This document shows, piece by piece, positions 26,728 to 36,093 of a DNA stretch of 64,000 nucleotides. Source of the stretch: Pseudomonas abietaniphila (GTDB lineage Bacteria > Pseudomonadota > Gammaproteobacteria > Pseudomonadales > Pseudomonadaceae); assembly GCF_039697315.1 (NCBI RefSeq), contig NZ_CP155619.1:6324001-6388000 (forward strand), read 5' to 3'. Positions within the stretch are counted from its first letter, which is position 1; every line of letters begins with the position of its first letter. The translations under genes and the position numbers were made by a program. A model generated the notes under the pieces. The model had not been told where the DNA came from, ran no database searches, and worked only from the letters and a program-made list of their open reading frames with translations.

Positions 26728-27171
26728 TCATGGCGTGAACATTCCCGCGATTATCCTGGCGTCTAGCAGGGCGTGGTGGGGCAGCGCCGCCGCGTCACTT
26801 GTCGGCGAAAGTGTCGTGGCATCGGTCGGATAATTTCGGACGTTCCTGGGCCAGCGTCCATTGTCGTAAGCGAGCTCGCAAAACAGCTCCCAGTCGTAGA
26901 TAGGTGCGTCTGTGGCCACCTCGAGCTCTTCATCGAAGGTTGCCAAGAATTGGAGGAGTGCCTTCCTGGCCTCGATTATCGACATGGCGTGATCACCACG
27001 CCAAAGCTGCGGCAGTACGATCTCATTCACGAAATCACTACAGTCGTCTTCTCGCCAACCATCGAGCAATTCAACGTAGAATTCGCGACCGTTCTCAGAA
27101 ACCAGTGCCAGCGATATCAGCTTCGCTGCTGATGAGAGCTGGGTAAACTCGCAATCAAGAAAGAGCCTCAT
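26728..27171 (-). CDS. 3'-5' exoribonuclease (Rv2179c-like, DEDD fold), copy 1
   Basis: A 147-residue protein of the short DEDD exonuclease type. The first acidic pair is Asp6 and Glu8 in LFLDCEFT; Asp93/Glu95 are in YDWELF; HHALLDA (132-138) provides the terminal His and Asp137. Family members trim RNA 3' ends using two metal ions. It is head-to-head with the gene at 27189, only 17 bp apart. The copy at 59213 differs by a few residues (for example GDHAMSI becomes GEYAMSM) and keeps all catalytic positions. Confidence 0.8.
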   Translation of the reverse strand: MRLFLDCEFTQLSSAAKLISLALVSENGREFYVELLDGWREDDCSDFVNEIVLPQLWRGDHAMSIIEARKALLQFLATFDEELEVATDAPIYDWELFCELAYDNGRWPRNVRNYPTDATTLSPTSDAAALPHHALLDARIIAGMFTP

Positions 27172-27188
27172 GCTGTTGAAACTCCGGA

Positions 27189-27551
27189 ATGACTAGGGCC
27201 CGTCTAAATATGGCGCATGAAGGTCTGCTGTGGGAGATGGCCCTCGAACATTTTGGCTCGGACGAACTGCTCCAAGTGGTTGTAGAGATGTGGAGCCATG
27301 TCACTCCGGCCAGGCCAGTGGTAGAGCACCTGACCACCAAACAGGTCAGCCAGGATGTTCTGAATCTACTGAAAATTGCTCAGGAACGGGTCGGGGCCTT
27401 CGTACCGGGTCGAGCGCCAGTTGCGGGCACAGTGACCTTATACGCTCGCCACGCCAGTGACCTAGCTGACGAGCTCATTACGCGACTGCCAAAGGCGTTA
27501 CTTTCGCGGGCATGGAGAGGAGCCTGCCTCGAAATCGACATAGGCATTTAG
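27189..27551 (+). CDS. Hypothetical protein of the duplicated cassette (copy 1)
   Basis: A 120-residue acidic, helical protein; it may start at the second Met (27210). Not recognised. Helices at LLWEMALEHFGSDELLQVVVEMW and LTTKQVSQDVLNLLKIAQ are apparent. Kept nearly unchanged in the second copy (59674), which shows it is a real coding gene: most differences there are silent or conservative. Confidence 0.65.
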   Translation: MTRARLNMAHEGLLWEMALEHFGSDELLQVVVEMWSHVTPARPVVEHLTTKQVSQDVLNLLKIAQERVGAFVPGRAPVAGTVTLYARHASDLADELITRLPKALLSRAWRGACLEIDIGI

Positions 27552-27637
27552 AGTGTGGTCATGCGCCATAGGGTACCGTGGCGTAGCCATCCAACTAGAA
27601 TTCCATTGAGCTTATTCCTGCTCCACTGAGATGTTTT

Positions 27638-27973
27638 ATGAATGGTGATTTGACTGAAGAAGAGATGCGTCGTGCATTGTTTGGTACGGCTGAACCTGAA
27701 AGTCAGGTGCCTGCTGTTCCAGTTCAAGAGCCTGTGCCCGAGGTGGTATTCACGAGGCCGGTAGCAGCTCCCGTAGCCAAGAAGAAAGTGGCGAAAGCAT
27801 TCACGCCACGGCTCAAGGTCACGCTGCGGGTCGGGAACGTTTTCGAGGGGGAAACGTACGAGCTGATTCATGAGGCTGACACGTTGAGCTCGCTGCTTGC
27901 TGAGCAAGAGGCTGTGAAGGCTGCCAGGAAGAAGTACAAATACGTAGAGGTCGTCTCCGTCAAATCGATGTAG
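27638..27973 (+). CDS. Hypothetical protein of the duplicated cassette with Ala/Pro/Val linker (copy 1)
   Basis: A 111-residue protein with a short N-terminal helix (LTEEEMRRALFG), a Pro/Val/Glu-rich linker (about residues 20-50) ending in a lysine cluster (KKKVAK), and a compact C-terminal beta-rich part (TPRLKVTLRVGN to EVVSVKSM). Proteins of this look occur in integrative element and plasmid backbones, but I cannot name the family. The same gene at 60123 precedes a ProQ/FinO gene; here it is followed by a dispersed repeat. Confidence 0.65.
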   Translation: MNGDLTEEEMRRALFGTAEPESQVPAVPVQEPVPEVVFTRPVAAPVAKKKVAKAFTPRLKVTLRVGNVFEGETYELIHEADTLSSLLAEQEAVKAARKKYKYVEVVSVKSM

Positions 27974-27988
27974 ACGCAAACCTGAGCT

Positions 27989-28145
27989 GAGGAGGGGGTC
28001 AATATTCCGACGTTGGCTGCTGGTTGGTGGGCCGCTGTCGCGGACGGCTGTCGTAAACCGAGCCTACGCGTGACCGCTACGTCTCGGCCCTCCCGGGCTT
28101 CCATCCTGCCACCTGCGCGCTCCGCTTGCGTTCGGTAACATCCCC
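27989..28145 (+). repeat. Dispersed repeat, copy A
   Basis: About 157 bp aligned with 55498-55651 and, in part, 61990-62115, all in the same orientation. Shared blocks are GCGGACGGCTGTCGT, a small GCCC-loop-GGGC hairpin, GGGCTTCCATCCT and CTGCGCGCTCCGCTTGC. It starts 16 bp after copy 1 of the cassette ends. Confidence 0.75.
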
Positions 28146-28155
28146 ACGTCTTCTG

Positions 28156-28185
28156 GTTGTTGTTGTTGTTGTTGTTGTTGTTGTT
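28156..28185 (+). repeat. (GTT)10 trinucleotide microsatellite
   Basis: Ten uninterrupted GTT units, 10 bp beyond dispersed repeat copy A. Read on the minus strand the unit is AAC (poly-Asn or poly-Gln/Thr). No convincing gene spans it. Such uninterrupted triplet tracts are unusual in pseudomonads and can change length by slippage. Confidence 0.95.
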
Positions 28186-28223
28186 GAGTGTACCCAAGCT
28201 TATAGCTTAGAAATCTTGAGAGG

Positions 28224-28502
28224 ATGGTGACTCCAAGCGACGTTTCGTATCTTTGCCAAGTGTGTGGATACCCCGGGCTTGAAGAGCTTCCGTATGACGA
28301 GGTTGCTTGCACTTCGTTTGGCATCTTCGCCTTCTGTAGCACGTTGTTTGGCTACGACGACGCCATATCGGCCCATGCTGATTTACGGAGGTCATGGATA
28401 TTCAACGGTATGCCTCAGCGGAGCAGGGCTCAAGCGTCGCCGAAGGATTGGGATCCGGTCAGGCAAATCAATGCGGTCGACGAAGGCATTAGCCATAGCT
28501 GA
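28224..28502 (+). CDS. Degenerate cysteine-rich CPCC-family protein
   Basis: A 92-residue protein with the layout of the CPCC family: CQVCGYPGLEELPYDE near the start, then FGYDDA, LRRSWIFNGMP and DWDPVRQ. The second metal-binding segment, normally CPCCG, reads FAFCSTLFG, so at least one Cys of the presumed zinc site is lost. The N-terminus before CQVC is longer than usual. It is either a diverging protein or a decaying gene. Family members are often found beside toxin or immunity genes; none is seen here. Confidence 0.6.
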   Translation: MVTPSDVSYLCQVCGYPGLEELPYDEVACTSFGIFAFCSTLFGYDDAISAHADLRRSWIFNGMPQRSRAQASPKDWDPVRQINAVDEGISHS

Positions 28503-28706
28503 CGCCTTTACATCAGCATTTCGTGGTAATCGTTTATCGTGGCTGGTAGCTGCCTGTGGTTGTTGAGGTAATGCGCTTGCAGCAGACAGCTACTCGTCAC
28601 CAGAAGAGCTCGGTTACAGCTCATGCACGCAGCCGCCCGCCTTTGCCCGATTGCTGCTCAACCAACAACCGAGCGGCGGATTGCCGCTGTTGCTCGACGC
28701 AGCGAA

Positions 28707-29718
28707 TCAGGAAATTTTGATCACCACTTTGCCAAACGCTCCTTTTGCCAGATGTTCAAAAGCCTTGTGGGCGTCTTCAAACGCATAAGTCTGATCAATC
28801 ACTGGGCGGATCGCGTGTACATTCAGGAATGCATTCATTCGCTCGAATGACGAGCGTGGTGCTACTGCGATGCCCCGGATCGTGGTCTGACGGAAGATCA
28901 GCGGCATCAGGCTCAACGTTGTCGCCTGCCCCGTCAGAAAACCGATCTGAGCGATCTTGCCAGCAGCCTTTGTTGCCAAAATCGACTGGTTCAAGCCTTC
29001 GCCACCCGCCACGTCCAGCAGAAGATCCACGCCTTTGCCATCGGTGAGTTTCAGGACTTCCTCTTCCCAGCGCGGATAGGTTCGATAGTTGATGCCAGCC
29101 ACTGCGCCAAGCGCCTTGACCGCTTCAAGATTGGTGTCGCTGCTGGAGGTGACGATCACCTTGGCGCCAAGCGCGGTTGCGAGTTGTACGGCGAAAATCG
29201 AAACACCGCCGGTGCCCTGCACCAGTACGGTTTGACCCGCCTGGATCTGCCCATAGTCCACGAGCGAGAACCATGCGGTCAGGGCTGCGATGGGAAGCGT
29301 CGAGGCTTGTTCGTCGGACATGTTGGCTGGAGCACCCACAGCGCTGTCTTCGTGAATGATCATGTACTCGGCCAAACCACCAGGTAAGGGCATGCCGAAG
29401 CAGTAGTCGGGTTCGTTTGGCCCTGGCTCTCCGTCAATCCAGCGCGAGTAGAGGTGCGAATTGACCCGGTCGCCCACGCTGAACCGGCTGACGCCTTCGC
29501 CAACGGCCACGACAGTCCCTGAAGCGTCGCTGACCGGAATCAGTGGCTTCGGCACCAGGTGGGGTTCGTAGAAACCATCGATGATGGCCTTGTCGCGAAA
29601 ATTCAACGAAACCGCACCCACTTTCACCAGCAGTTCGCCGGCTTTGGGTACAGGCGTAACCGCTTCGCCGAAAAACCAGATTATCGAGACCGAAGTCGTT
29701 TAGAAGCCATGCTTTCAT
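28707..29718 (-). pseudogene. Zinc-type alcohol dehydrogenase, frameshifted
   Basis: A medium-chain dehydrogenase/quinone-reductase-like protein of about 336 residues. The natural start is ATG 29718 (MKAWLLNDFGLDNLVF); the frame then shifts at an A5 tract on the plus strand (29671-29675, T5 in the gene), where one fewer base would give LVFGEAVTPVPKAGELL and run straight into the remaining frame. Downstream the protein is complete: ADYxxx region, VQGTGGVSIFAVQLA cofactor motif, and normal C-terminus. It could also be a sequencing error in a homopolymer. It is divergent from a LysR gene that also carries a lesion. Confidence 0.85.
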
Positions 29719-29875
29719 GTGCCTTTCTCTCTTGAAGTGGTCTGTCGTCGGCATTGTCATCAAGCATGCTTGCCGGATAAATGCCCGATCAGGCACAGGA
29801 TTGTTATTTTTGAAGATAACAATCAGAGTGAGCCCTTGAGCTAAAGGCGCAACAAAAGACAAGCGAGACGACACC

Positions 29876-30817
29876 ATGGAATTGCTCCAGTCCATGCAGG
29901 TATTTGCCCGATTGGCAGAACTAGGCAGCTTCACCAGCGCCGCAGACGTGATTCAGATCGGTCGACCTTAAGTCACGCGAGCGATACAGGAGTTGGAGGC
30001 TTCGCTCGGCGTGCGTTTGTTTCAGCGCACCACCCGATCCGTGAGGCTGACCTCGGAAGGCGAGCAGTTCTACGAGCGCGTGCAATCGATTCTGGCCGAG
30101 GTCGCGAATGCAACAGCGATGTTCTCCTCCCCGCGTTCGACCGTGAGGGGGCGACTGCGAGTCGATATCCCTACGGCGTTTTCCGAACCTGGCCTCATCG
30201 AAAGCTTGCGCACCTTTACGACCAGCTTCCCGGCAGTCGAGCTTGCTTTGGGGGTCACTGATCGGACTGTAGATCTGGTTGCAGAGGGTGTGGACTGCGC
30301 GTTGCGTATCGGTGAGCTACCGAGTTCAAGCCTTGTCGCCCGGCGCATCGGTATGGCGACCATGGTCACCTGCGCGGCACCGCGATACCTGGAGGAACAT
30401 GGCGAGCCCACAAGCCTGGAGGATTTGAACAGGCATCGAGGGGTCACTTTCTTATCCGGGCACAACCAACGCCCGCAGGCGTGGCGATTTATGGATGCAG
30501 GGCGCGAGCAATCGCATGTGAGTCGCCAAGGCATTACCGTCAACGAGTCCAACGCCTATGTCGCGTGCGGGGTCGCCGGCTTCGGCATCCTTCAGGCACC
30601 TGGGATTACATTGGATCGTCATCTGTCGGACGGAACGTTGGTTGAGGTACTACGCCCCTATCGCCCGCATCCCAGGCCTGTATCCGTGTTATACCCCAGC
30701 CGTGCGCATCTGGCGCCGCAGGTTGAGGTGTTCGTTGATTGGGTGCAAGAGCAATTCCCCCGGCTCTATGGACGGTGGCTGGAGGATCAGGCAGGTCATC
30801 CTGTTGCGCGTAAATGA
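29876..30817 (+). pseudogene. LysR-family regulator interrupted by a nonsense codon
   Basis: A full-length LysR gene from ATG 29876 (MELLQSMQVFARLAELGSF) to the stop at 30817, about 313 codons, interrupted only by TAA at 29969-29971 (codon 32). There the family has a Gln in a context such as IGRPQVTRAIQELE. The frame is otherwise open and in phase. The stop falls in the recognition helix, so no functional DNA-binding protein is expected unless the codon is read through or translation restarts. It is divergent from the alcohol dehydrogenase it presumably controlled. Confidence 0.88.
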
Positions 30818-31128
30818 ATTTGCCAAAGGACTGCTTTCGACCCAAAGCGGGCCTTTCGGGCCGGTGCGCTCCACAAAATGTGATGAAGCGAAATCGTGGC
30901 GCGTGACGGTGCGGCGTGACGTTTTGAACGCGAGCCAGGATCACTTTTGGCGGTAACAGCGTCTGCGACAGGCAACCGAGGCGACGATACGGTTCAAGCG
31001 GGTCTATGTGAACTTCTCACGCGTCGAAATGAGGGTTAGGTCATTGGGCATGGAAGGCGCAGACTCGGCTAATGGTCTGCCGATAGCACTGCTCTCGCTG
31101 TAGCGACCCGGTTCAAAGGAACTACGAG
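30818..31128. other. Intergenic stretch without a gene
   Basis: About 310 bp following the broken LysR gene. No convincing gene. AAAGGAACTACGAG at its end is the ribosome site of the next gene. Confidence 0.5.
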
Positions 31129-31383
31129 ATGAGCATGACCCCGGAACGCGTCGCCGAGCGCGTCGACGATTTAGTTGAGTCGGCCCTGCATGGTGCCAGC
31201 CGCGCTTATGCCCACCATAATGCGAAACAGGCCCTAAATTACATCGAACAGGTATTTGAGCTTGGGATCATTACTCCCGAGCAATTCCAAAGGCTGAACG
31301 CCGCCGTTGAGCAAACCGTCCGCGATTGGAAACCCCAGCGGGATGCTGACGGCCATCTTTTAAGCCCAGATCATAATCGCTAA
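31129..31383 (+). CDS. Small hypothetical protein
   Basis: An 84-residue helical, charged protein (ERVAERVDDLVESALHGASRAY; ALNYIEQVFELGIITPEQFQRLNAAVEQTV). It has a strong ribosome site (AAAGGA) before the ATG and good codon use, so it is probably real. Not recognised. It stands alone between the broken LysR gene and a gene-poor region. Confidence 0.6.
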   Translation: MSMTPERVAERVDDLVESALHGASRAYAHHNAKQALNYIEQVFELGIITPEQFQRLNAAVEQTVRDWKPQRDADGHLLSPDHNR

Positions 31384-32090
31384 GGGCGGCGAGGTGAGAG
31401 TGCTCTTCTGAGCCGCTTGGGCCGAGCATTTACCCGATTTGCTTGCGGCGCTCGGCACCTATTAGCGTTCGACGTACAGTCCGCTGTTACAGCAAATCGA
31501 GACAGACGAAATGGTCCGAATTGGATCGTTTGTTCGGTTATGCTAGCCATGGCGATGACCGTGTTGATTTCTACACACTGTGTTGAACGCTACACAATGT
31601 GGCGTTCTCTACACAGTCGGGCGCGTTACCGAGAAAATCGGAACAGCTTCCGAACCTTGTCACTTCCTTCGGCATGCGCGAGTGAGACCGAATTCTCTCA
31701 CTAAGATCAAAGCGCCTCACGCGGGAATCAGGAACTTCTGCTCTGGGACCGGAGTAACCCCAATTGGAGATGTGAGCAGACGCGCTCACATCTTGGTCGC
31801 GGAGCTTGCCCACTACGCGTTCTTTCATACAGTAGATTTTCTGATGGCGATCTGCCGTTCTTCAACTACGAGCTCTACATTGCTAACGAGAGCGTTGTAA
31901 CTATCTCCATCGCCACCTATGACACAATCGTGCTCCAGTGGCCGAAGCGTTTGAATGGTTTCCGGCTTCGATGATTAAGCCTCTGGTCCGGTTTAATCGA
32001 GCACACCGGCATTAACGGAGGTCTACCCACATTCAGCAGCCCAACAGTGACGGTGAGCGACATGCGTCAACGTGGCAGCAAATACGAGCA

Positions 32091-32336
32091 ATGGATTGCG
32101 GCGGCCTCGTAACCCAAGAGCACTCGGGAGTTCTGAAAAACGGTGTGCAGTTCCACGCCAGCACGTACATCCCCACCAGGGGCGTGCAGGAGCTGGGCCT
32201 TGTGTTTGTTGGTCTCTACTCACCTAAGGGTGAGTTGATCTTTGAAGAGTGCCATGGGACCAGAGATCAATCACACGATGAGGCGCTACTTTGGGCGAAA
32301 GTGATGGCGTCGCGTGTACTCGGACCTGACGCTTAG
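32091..32336 (+). CDS. Small hypothetical protein
   Basis: An 81-residue frame with reasonable composition: VQFHASTYIPTRG, ELGLVFVGLYSPKGELIFEE and WAKVMASRVLG form plausible beta and alpha elements. No ribosome site is obvious and no family was recognised. It may be the surviving part of a longer gene. Confidence 0.4.
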   Translation: MDCGGLVTQEHSGVLKNGVQFHASTYIPTRGVQELGLVFVGLYSPKGELIFEECHGTRDQSHDEALLWAKVMASRVLGPDA

Positions 32337-33049
32337 CGGGATATATCAACAGTATGGTTTGCGCTCGATAAGGCCGTGTGGTGAGCGTCGCTGCCCATCG
32401 TTCGCTTGTCCACATACGTTGAATCAAGATGTTCGATCCCGCTGACCTTGGGGCTGGAGCCAGCAGTGAATGGGGGTATATCCGCGCAGGTAGATTTTTT
32501 TTAATTTTTTTCAGCCTCATAGATCCCAAAAAAAATCACAAAAATATAGGGAGAACTGTCTATGAATGCTCCTGCGCATTTTCTGATTCGGTATCGCCCG
32601 CGGGTGAAGCGAGAAGCTTTTATCTGCATTCTGTAGGTATGACTAACGCTCTAGCGTGGCACATGTCAGCGGTGGATGCAGGCTACGCAGGGATTCCGAA
32701 ATAACGCTATGACAAGGTGCCCGAGGTGACGAGACTCAAAGCAGAGCGGCTGGGTATACCATTTGCTGCCTGTCGAGGCATGCAACAGGTGGGTCCAGCC
32801 AGCTGAAGCGCAAACTGCCCAGAAGCGGCTCTGGTGCGAATGAGGTAGGACGTGGCGCTTTCTGTTCTGCGAAATCATTCTATTGGTACAACGGCCTGAC
32901 GTAAATCTGCTCGCTAGTGGATCACACCAGAATGGCCTAGGCGCTCCTCATTGAGAAGGTCGCAAGAGCGGATGGAACGAGGAACCAGTCCGAGCCGATG
33001 GAGCTTCAGCAAACAGGTGGTCGGAAAATGCTGTTGCAAACTTGATTCG

Positions 33050-33062
33050 GAAACGATCATTC
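33050..33062 (+). promoter_or_regulatory. Orphan TetR-type operator
   Basis: GAAACGATCATTC inside a longer match (ATTCGG before, CCTAT after) to the two sites that flank the TetR gene at 37056. Here it precedes only a doubtful frame (GTG at 33071). Confidence 0.5.
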
Positions 33063-33498
33063 CCTATATTGTGCGCCGTACGTTGGGCAAAGCCATCGCG
33101 CCCGTTTCGGCTGACGTGGTCTTGAACAGCGGCGCACCCTTCGGGGGCCGGCTTCCAGTTGGCATGGCTATCACTGCGTTGTTGCTAAGCGCGGCGGGTC
33201 ACCTATCAGCCAGATGGGTGCTTGGTATCGATGAGCTACATCGAGGCGATTCTCTATCGTTAATGCAGCTTAATCCACGGCAAGACGGGCAGCCTTAGGC
33301 TAATTGGAGCAACTCGACCATGGTCATGGATTGACGCCTGAATGCGCCGCCTGCTCAGCAAACTGGGTATCATTATTTAGGAAATGATCACTTCCATAGT
33401 ATGGGCGACGTCGAGAACCTTTCCTAAAGAAATTAAGCAATGTGTTATGTCGCGTGCGGCCAACACTTATACGTCATCGAGCGGATGGGATAACGAGA

Positions 33499-33939
33499 AT
33501 GCCTTCAGTATACTTTTTTCTAGCACTGGCAGCTGGAGCGATGCTGCCATTGCAGGCGGTTGTTAACGCGCGACTGGCCCGGGCCGTCGATGGTCCTCTA
33601 TGGGCCGCCGCAATCTCCGCCTTGGTAGTGTCAGTGGTTTTGGCCGGTATCGCGCTAGCATCTGGCAAGCCTTGGCCAAGGCCTGCGCTTATGGTCGGGC
33701 TACCTTGGTGGGCGTGGGTTGGTGGACTATGCGGGGCGGTGGTTCTTTCAGCTACGGCAGCGGTTGCACCTCGTCTCGGGGCTGGCTGTATGATCGCACT
33801 GATCATGGTAGGCCAAGTAGTTACTGCTCTAGCTTTGGATCGGCTGGGTTGGTTTGATATGGCTGTGCAATATTTGACTATAAAAAAACTGGTAGCAGCA
33901 GTAATTCTTATTTTCGGAGCCGTGCTGATGGGAATGTGA
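33499..33939 (+). CDS. DMT-superfamily (YdcZ/DUF606-type) transporter
   Basis: A 146-residue membrane protein with four or five hydrophobic helices covering nearly its whole length (FFLALAAGAMLPLQAVVNARLA; WAAAISALVVSVVLAGIALA; ATAAVAPRLGAGCMIALIMVGQVVTALALD; KLVAAVILIFGAVLMGM). The length, and the N-terminal AGxxLPLQxxxNARL motif, fit the short YdcZ half-size DMT transporters, which may dimerise. It starts at ATG 33499. The substrate is unknown. Confidence 0.75.
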   Translation: MPSVYFFLALAAGAMLPLQAVVNARLARAVDGPLWAAAISALVVSVVLAGIALASGKPWPRPALMVGLPWWAWVGGLCGAVVLSATAAVAPRLGAGCMIALIMVGQVVTALALDRLGWFDMAVQYLTIKKLVAAVILIFGAVLMGM

Positions 33940-34153
33940 AAATGTTCGCTAAGGACAGAACGGCGCGGAGGACGTTGTATTTCAACGTCCAAAAATAATG
34001 GCAAACAGGCGTTTTCCTTGCATTCACGCCATGTGATCATGTCGATTTTACTTGGATAATCCAGTGCACGGTGCGCGGTTTGGAATAGGCGTTAGACAAC
34101 GTGATGGATGCTTGATCAGGTTTGTGAAAACGCGCCGTACCACACGTAGACGT

Positions 34154-34780
34154 TCAGGATTTCGAAGCGGAATCCCCGGCTGCGGCTATATAACGGCAGC
34201 CTTCTTGAAGGTAGTGGTCGACTAGCCACAATCTATCTACCCCCCAAAACAGTTCATTTTCGATCCTGAACGTTGGTGATCCGAACACTCCCAAGGCGAT
34301 GGCCTCCTCGGTAGCATGGCGAACGGCGATTTTGGTATCAAGGGATTCAAGAGCGTTCTGCACCGTTAATCCGTCAACCCCTGCGCTCCCTGCGATGTCA
34401 ACCAATGTTGAGTTATTAGTTAAATCGAGGTCCTCAACCCATCGCGCATGCAGTAATGCCTTAGCGAGACGAGCGCGATCTTCTAGCTTGGCGCCATGTA
34501 ACACACGCTGGGCGGGTACGGGATCAAACATTTGAAGATTCGACGTTATGCCTAATCCAAGCACCTTAGCCATCCGTGACACGTCAGTCCGGATGTAGTC
34601 GCTTTTTAAAGGCGTCTCCATAGCGGGTTTCAGCCCCATCACCTTAACCACAGCGACGCCTATGCGAAAGGGCCTCCATTCGACCTCTCGACCGTGTTTA
34701 GCGGCAAGCGTCTCAATGAGGTTAGAGGCGAGATAGGCATAGGGAGAAACGAGGTCAAAATAGAAAAATATTGGGCTCAT
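34154..34780 (-). CDS. 2-hydroxychromene-2-carboxylate isomerase family protein
   Basis: A 208-residue kappa-class GST-like/DsbA-fold protein. The N-terminus FYFDLVSPYAYLAS contains the active-site Ser12, and the GVFGSPTFRIENELFWGVDRL segment near the C-terminus is the cis-Pro region of the family. The enzyme isomerises 2-hydroxychromene-2-carboxylate in naphthalene-type ring degradation and needs glutathione. The ATG at 34780 is used; a longer frame to 34822 adds an unlikely basic tail. It is followed upstream (higher coordinates) by an AraC gene on the same strand. Confidence 0.85.
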   Translation of the reverse strand: MSPIFFYFDLVSPYAYLASNLIETLAAKHGREVEWRPFRIGVAVVKVMGLKPAMETPLKSDYIRTDVSRMAKVLGLGITSNLQMFDPVPAQRVLHGAKLEDRARLAKALLHARWVEDLDLTNNSTLVDIAGSAGVDGLTVQNALESLDTKIAVRHATEEAIALGVFGSPTFRIENELFWGVDRLWLVDHYLQEGCRYIAAAGDSASKS

Positions 34781-34942
34781 AGCACGAGGCCTTTCAATGG
34801 TTCGAGCGCCGAAACGACGCAACCTAGACAGGGTAGCATTTGATTTCTGAGGACTAAATTTGTCAGCCGAAAATCATGATCAAAGGATGCAGACGATTAT
34901 CAGGGACGCGCCGGCGAGAGCTTATCTGCGTAGTGATTGGCA

Positions 34943-35929
34943 TCACCTGCGGTAATCGGTTGGCGTGACACCGACCTCGCGGCGGAAAACCTGAGAGAAA
35001 TGGCTCGGACTGGAGTACCCAACCTCAGCACTTATATCTATGACGCTCATATTGGTTTGAAGCAACAGATGCTGCGCGCGCTTGATTCTCAGCCGGATAA
35101 AATACCGATGTGGTGAAAAGCCTGTTGAAGCTTTGAAAAGCCTGCTGAAATGGAATTCACTTAAATTTGCCACCTTGGCAAAAAAATGCAAATTGAAATC
35201 CTGTGAGAGCTGTTGGTGCATGGCACCGACTACGCGACGAAGCTTGTAGGCCTGCAACGCGGAAGGGTTGCGCGACCGACCGGAGCTGCACAAGTAAGCG
35301 CGTATCAGGTGCACTGCCAGGGCCTGCACGATCCCGCCGATCAATAAAAAGCTTGGCTCTGTCTCTTCCAACACCTCATGCTTCAGATGATGCAGCATCG
35401 ATCTAACGGTTTCGTCCTGCCCTCCAGAGACGTCTTTAAACACCACCGGCAGGGATATCGGGCCAAGGTACTCTTTGGCGGCGGTGTTTATGTAGGAGAG
35501 GCCAAGGTAGACATGCATGACTTCGAATGTCTCACACTCATGGGTTGTCCAGCGCATCTCGTACGGTTCGTCGGTATTGGTCAGAAAGAAATCTCCAGCC
35601 TTGACTGAGACCGCCTGCCAACTGCCGCCGATCTCGCGCTCTTCAACTATCGCCGAACCGGCCAGCACGAACACCACGAGCGGTTCAACAACAGCAGGAA
35701 CGAGGATTGGCTTCGCACTGGTGTGATGGCTAAAGAGCTGCACGACGGCATCCTTGATCTCTACGCGAGAACGTAATCCGTGAACGGCGCCCGGCAGATA
35801 ACAGGGCATGGATGCAGGAGCTGTACGTGATGGTGTTTTCAAGGCGTTCGGCACTTCGATAGATCTTACGACGGGTTCGCAGCGAAGCCTCATTGAGCCT
35901 TTGCTGTGTTCTTTATCCCCGCCTGTCAT
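34943..35929 (-). CDS. AraC-family transcriptional regulator with cupin sensor
   Basis: A 328-residue regulator with an N-terminal cupin-like ligand domain (PLVVFVLAGSAIVEEREIGG; GDFFLTNTDEPYEMRW) and a C-terminal AraC HTH (LHFFAKVANLSEFHFSRLFKAS; ISAEVGYSSPSHFSQVFRREVG). It is divergent from the SDR at 36094, with 164 bp between, and upstream on the same strand of the HCCA isomerase. It probably activates one or both in response to an aromatic compound. Confidence 0.87.
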   Translation of the reverse strand: MTGGDKEHSKGSMRLRCEPVVRSIEVPNALKTPSRTAPASMPCYLPGAVHGLRSRVEIKDAVVQLFSHHTSAKPILVPAVVEPLVVFVLAGSAIVEEREIGGSWQAVSVKAGDFFLTNTDEPYEMRWTTHECETFEVMHVYLGLSYINTAAKEYLGPISLPVVFKDVSGGQDETVRSMLHHLKHEVLEETEPSFLLIGGIVQALAVHLIRAYLCSSGRSRNPSALQAYKLRRVVGAMHQQLSQDFNLHFFAKVANLSEFHFSRLFKASTGFSPHRYFIRLRIKRAQHLLLQTNMSVIDISAEVGYSSPSHFSQVFRREVGVTPTDYRR

Positions 35930-36093
35930 CGCTGCCCCCGCCCGAATGGTTCACCAGAGCAAGATCGCGACATTGGGAGCAAATGTGCAAAAGATAACCG
36001 CCTGGTTTTGCGCGACAGTCATGCCGTGTTTTAGCGACGCGCAACCGCGCATATTGGCAGGCAGACTGCCCCAAAATATTCCTGGAGTACGAT

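Larger units (their letters stand above)
26679..27973. repeat. 1.3-kb duplicated cassette, copy 1
   Basis: These 1295 bp match 59164-60458 at a constant offset of 32,485 with no insertion or deletion; comparing by eye gave about 35 substitutions (roughly 97% identity). The match begins just outside the exoribonuclease stop and ends exactly at the stop codon of the gene at 27638. It contains one minus-strand and two plus-strand genes. Confidence 0.9.
31384..33498. other. Gene-poor, AT-richer region with coding debris
   Basis: Two kilobases without a clear gene except the small frame at 32091. A frame ending at 31974 (residues NYELYIANESVVTIS, then TYDTIVLQWPK) looks like the C-terminal end of a lost gene. 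Three CTACAC-type repeats occur at about 31572-31617. A stretch at 32491-32540 is almost pure T then A. The TetR-type site at 33050 sits just upstream of a frame opening with GTG at 33071 and running to 33298, which has no recognisable family. Confidence 0.45.

Noticed and set aside
28064-28342. Minus-strand frames with poly-Asn or poly-Gln through the GTT tract
   Set aside because: They run through a dispersed repeat and the microsatellite, have no ribosome site, and overlap the CPCC-like frame; likely junk translations of the repeat.
31417-31704. Possible gene with Cys/Arg-rich product
   Set aside because: No start signal, no domain-like segments, and overlaps other equally poor frames.
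32429-32704. Frame across the T/A-rich tract
   Set aside because: Composition is driven by homopolymers; no supporting signal.
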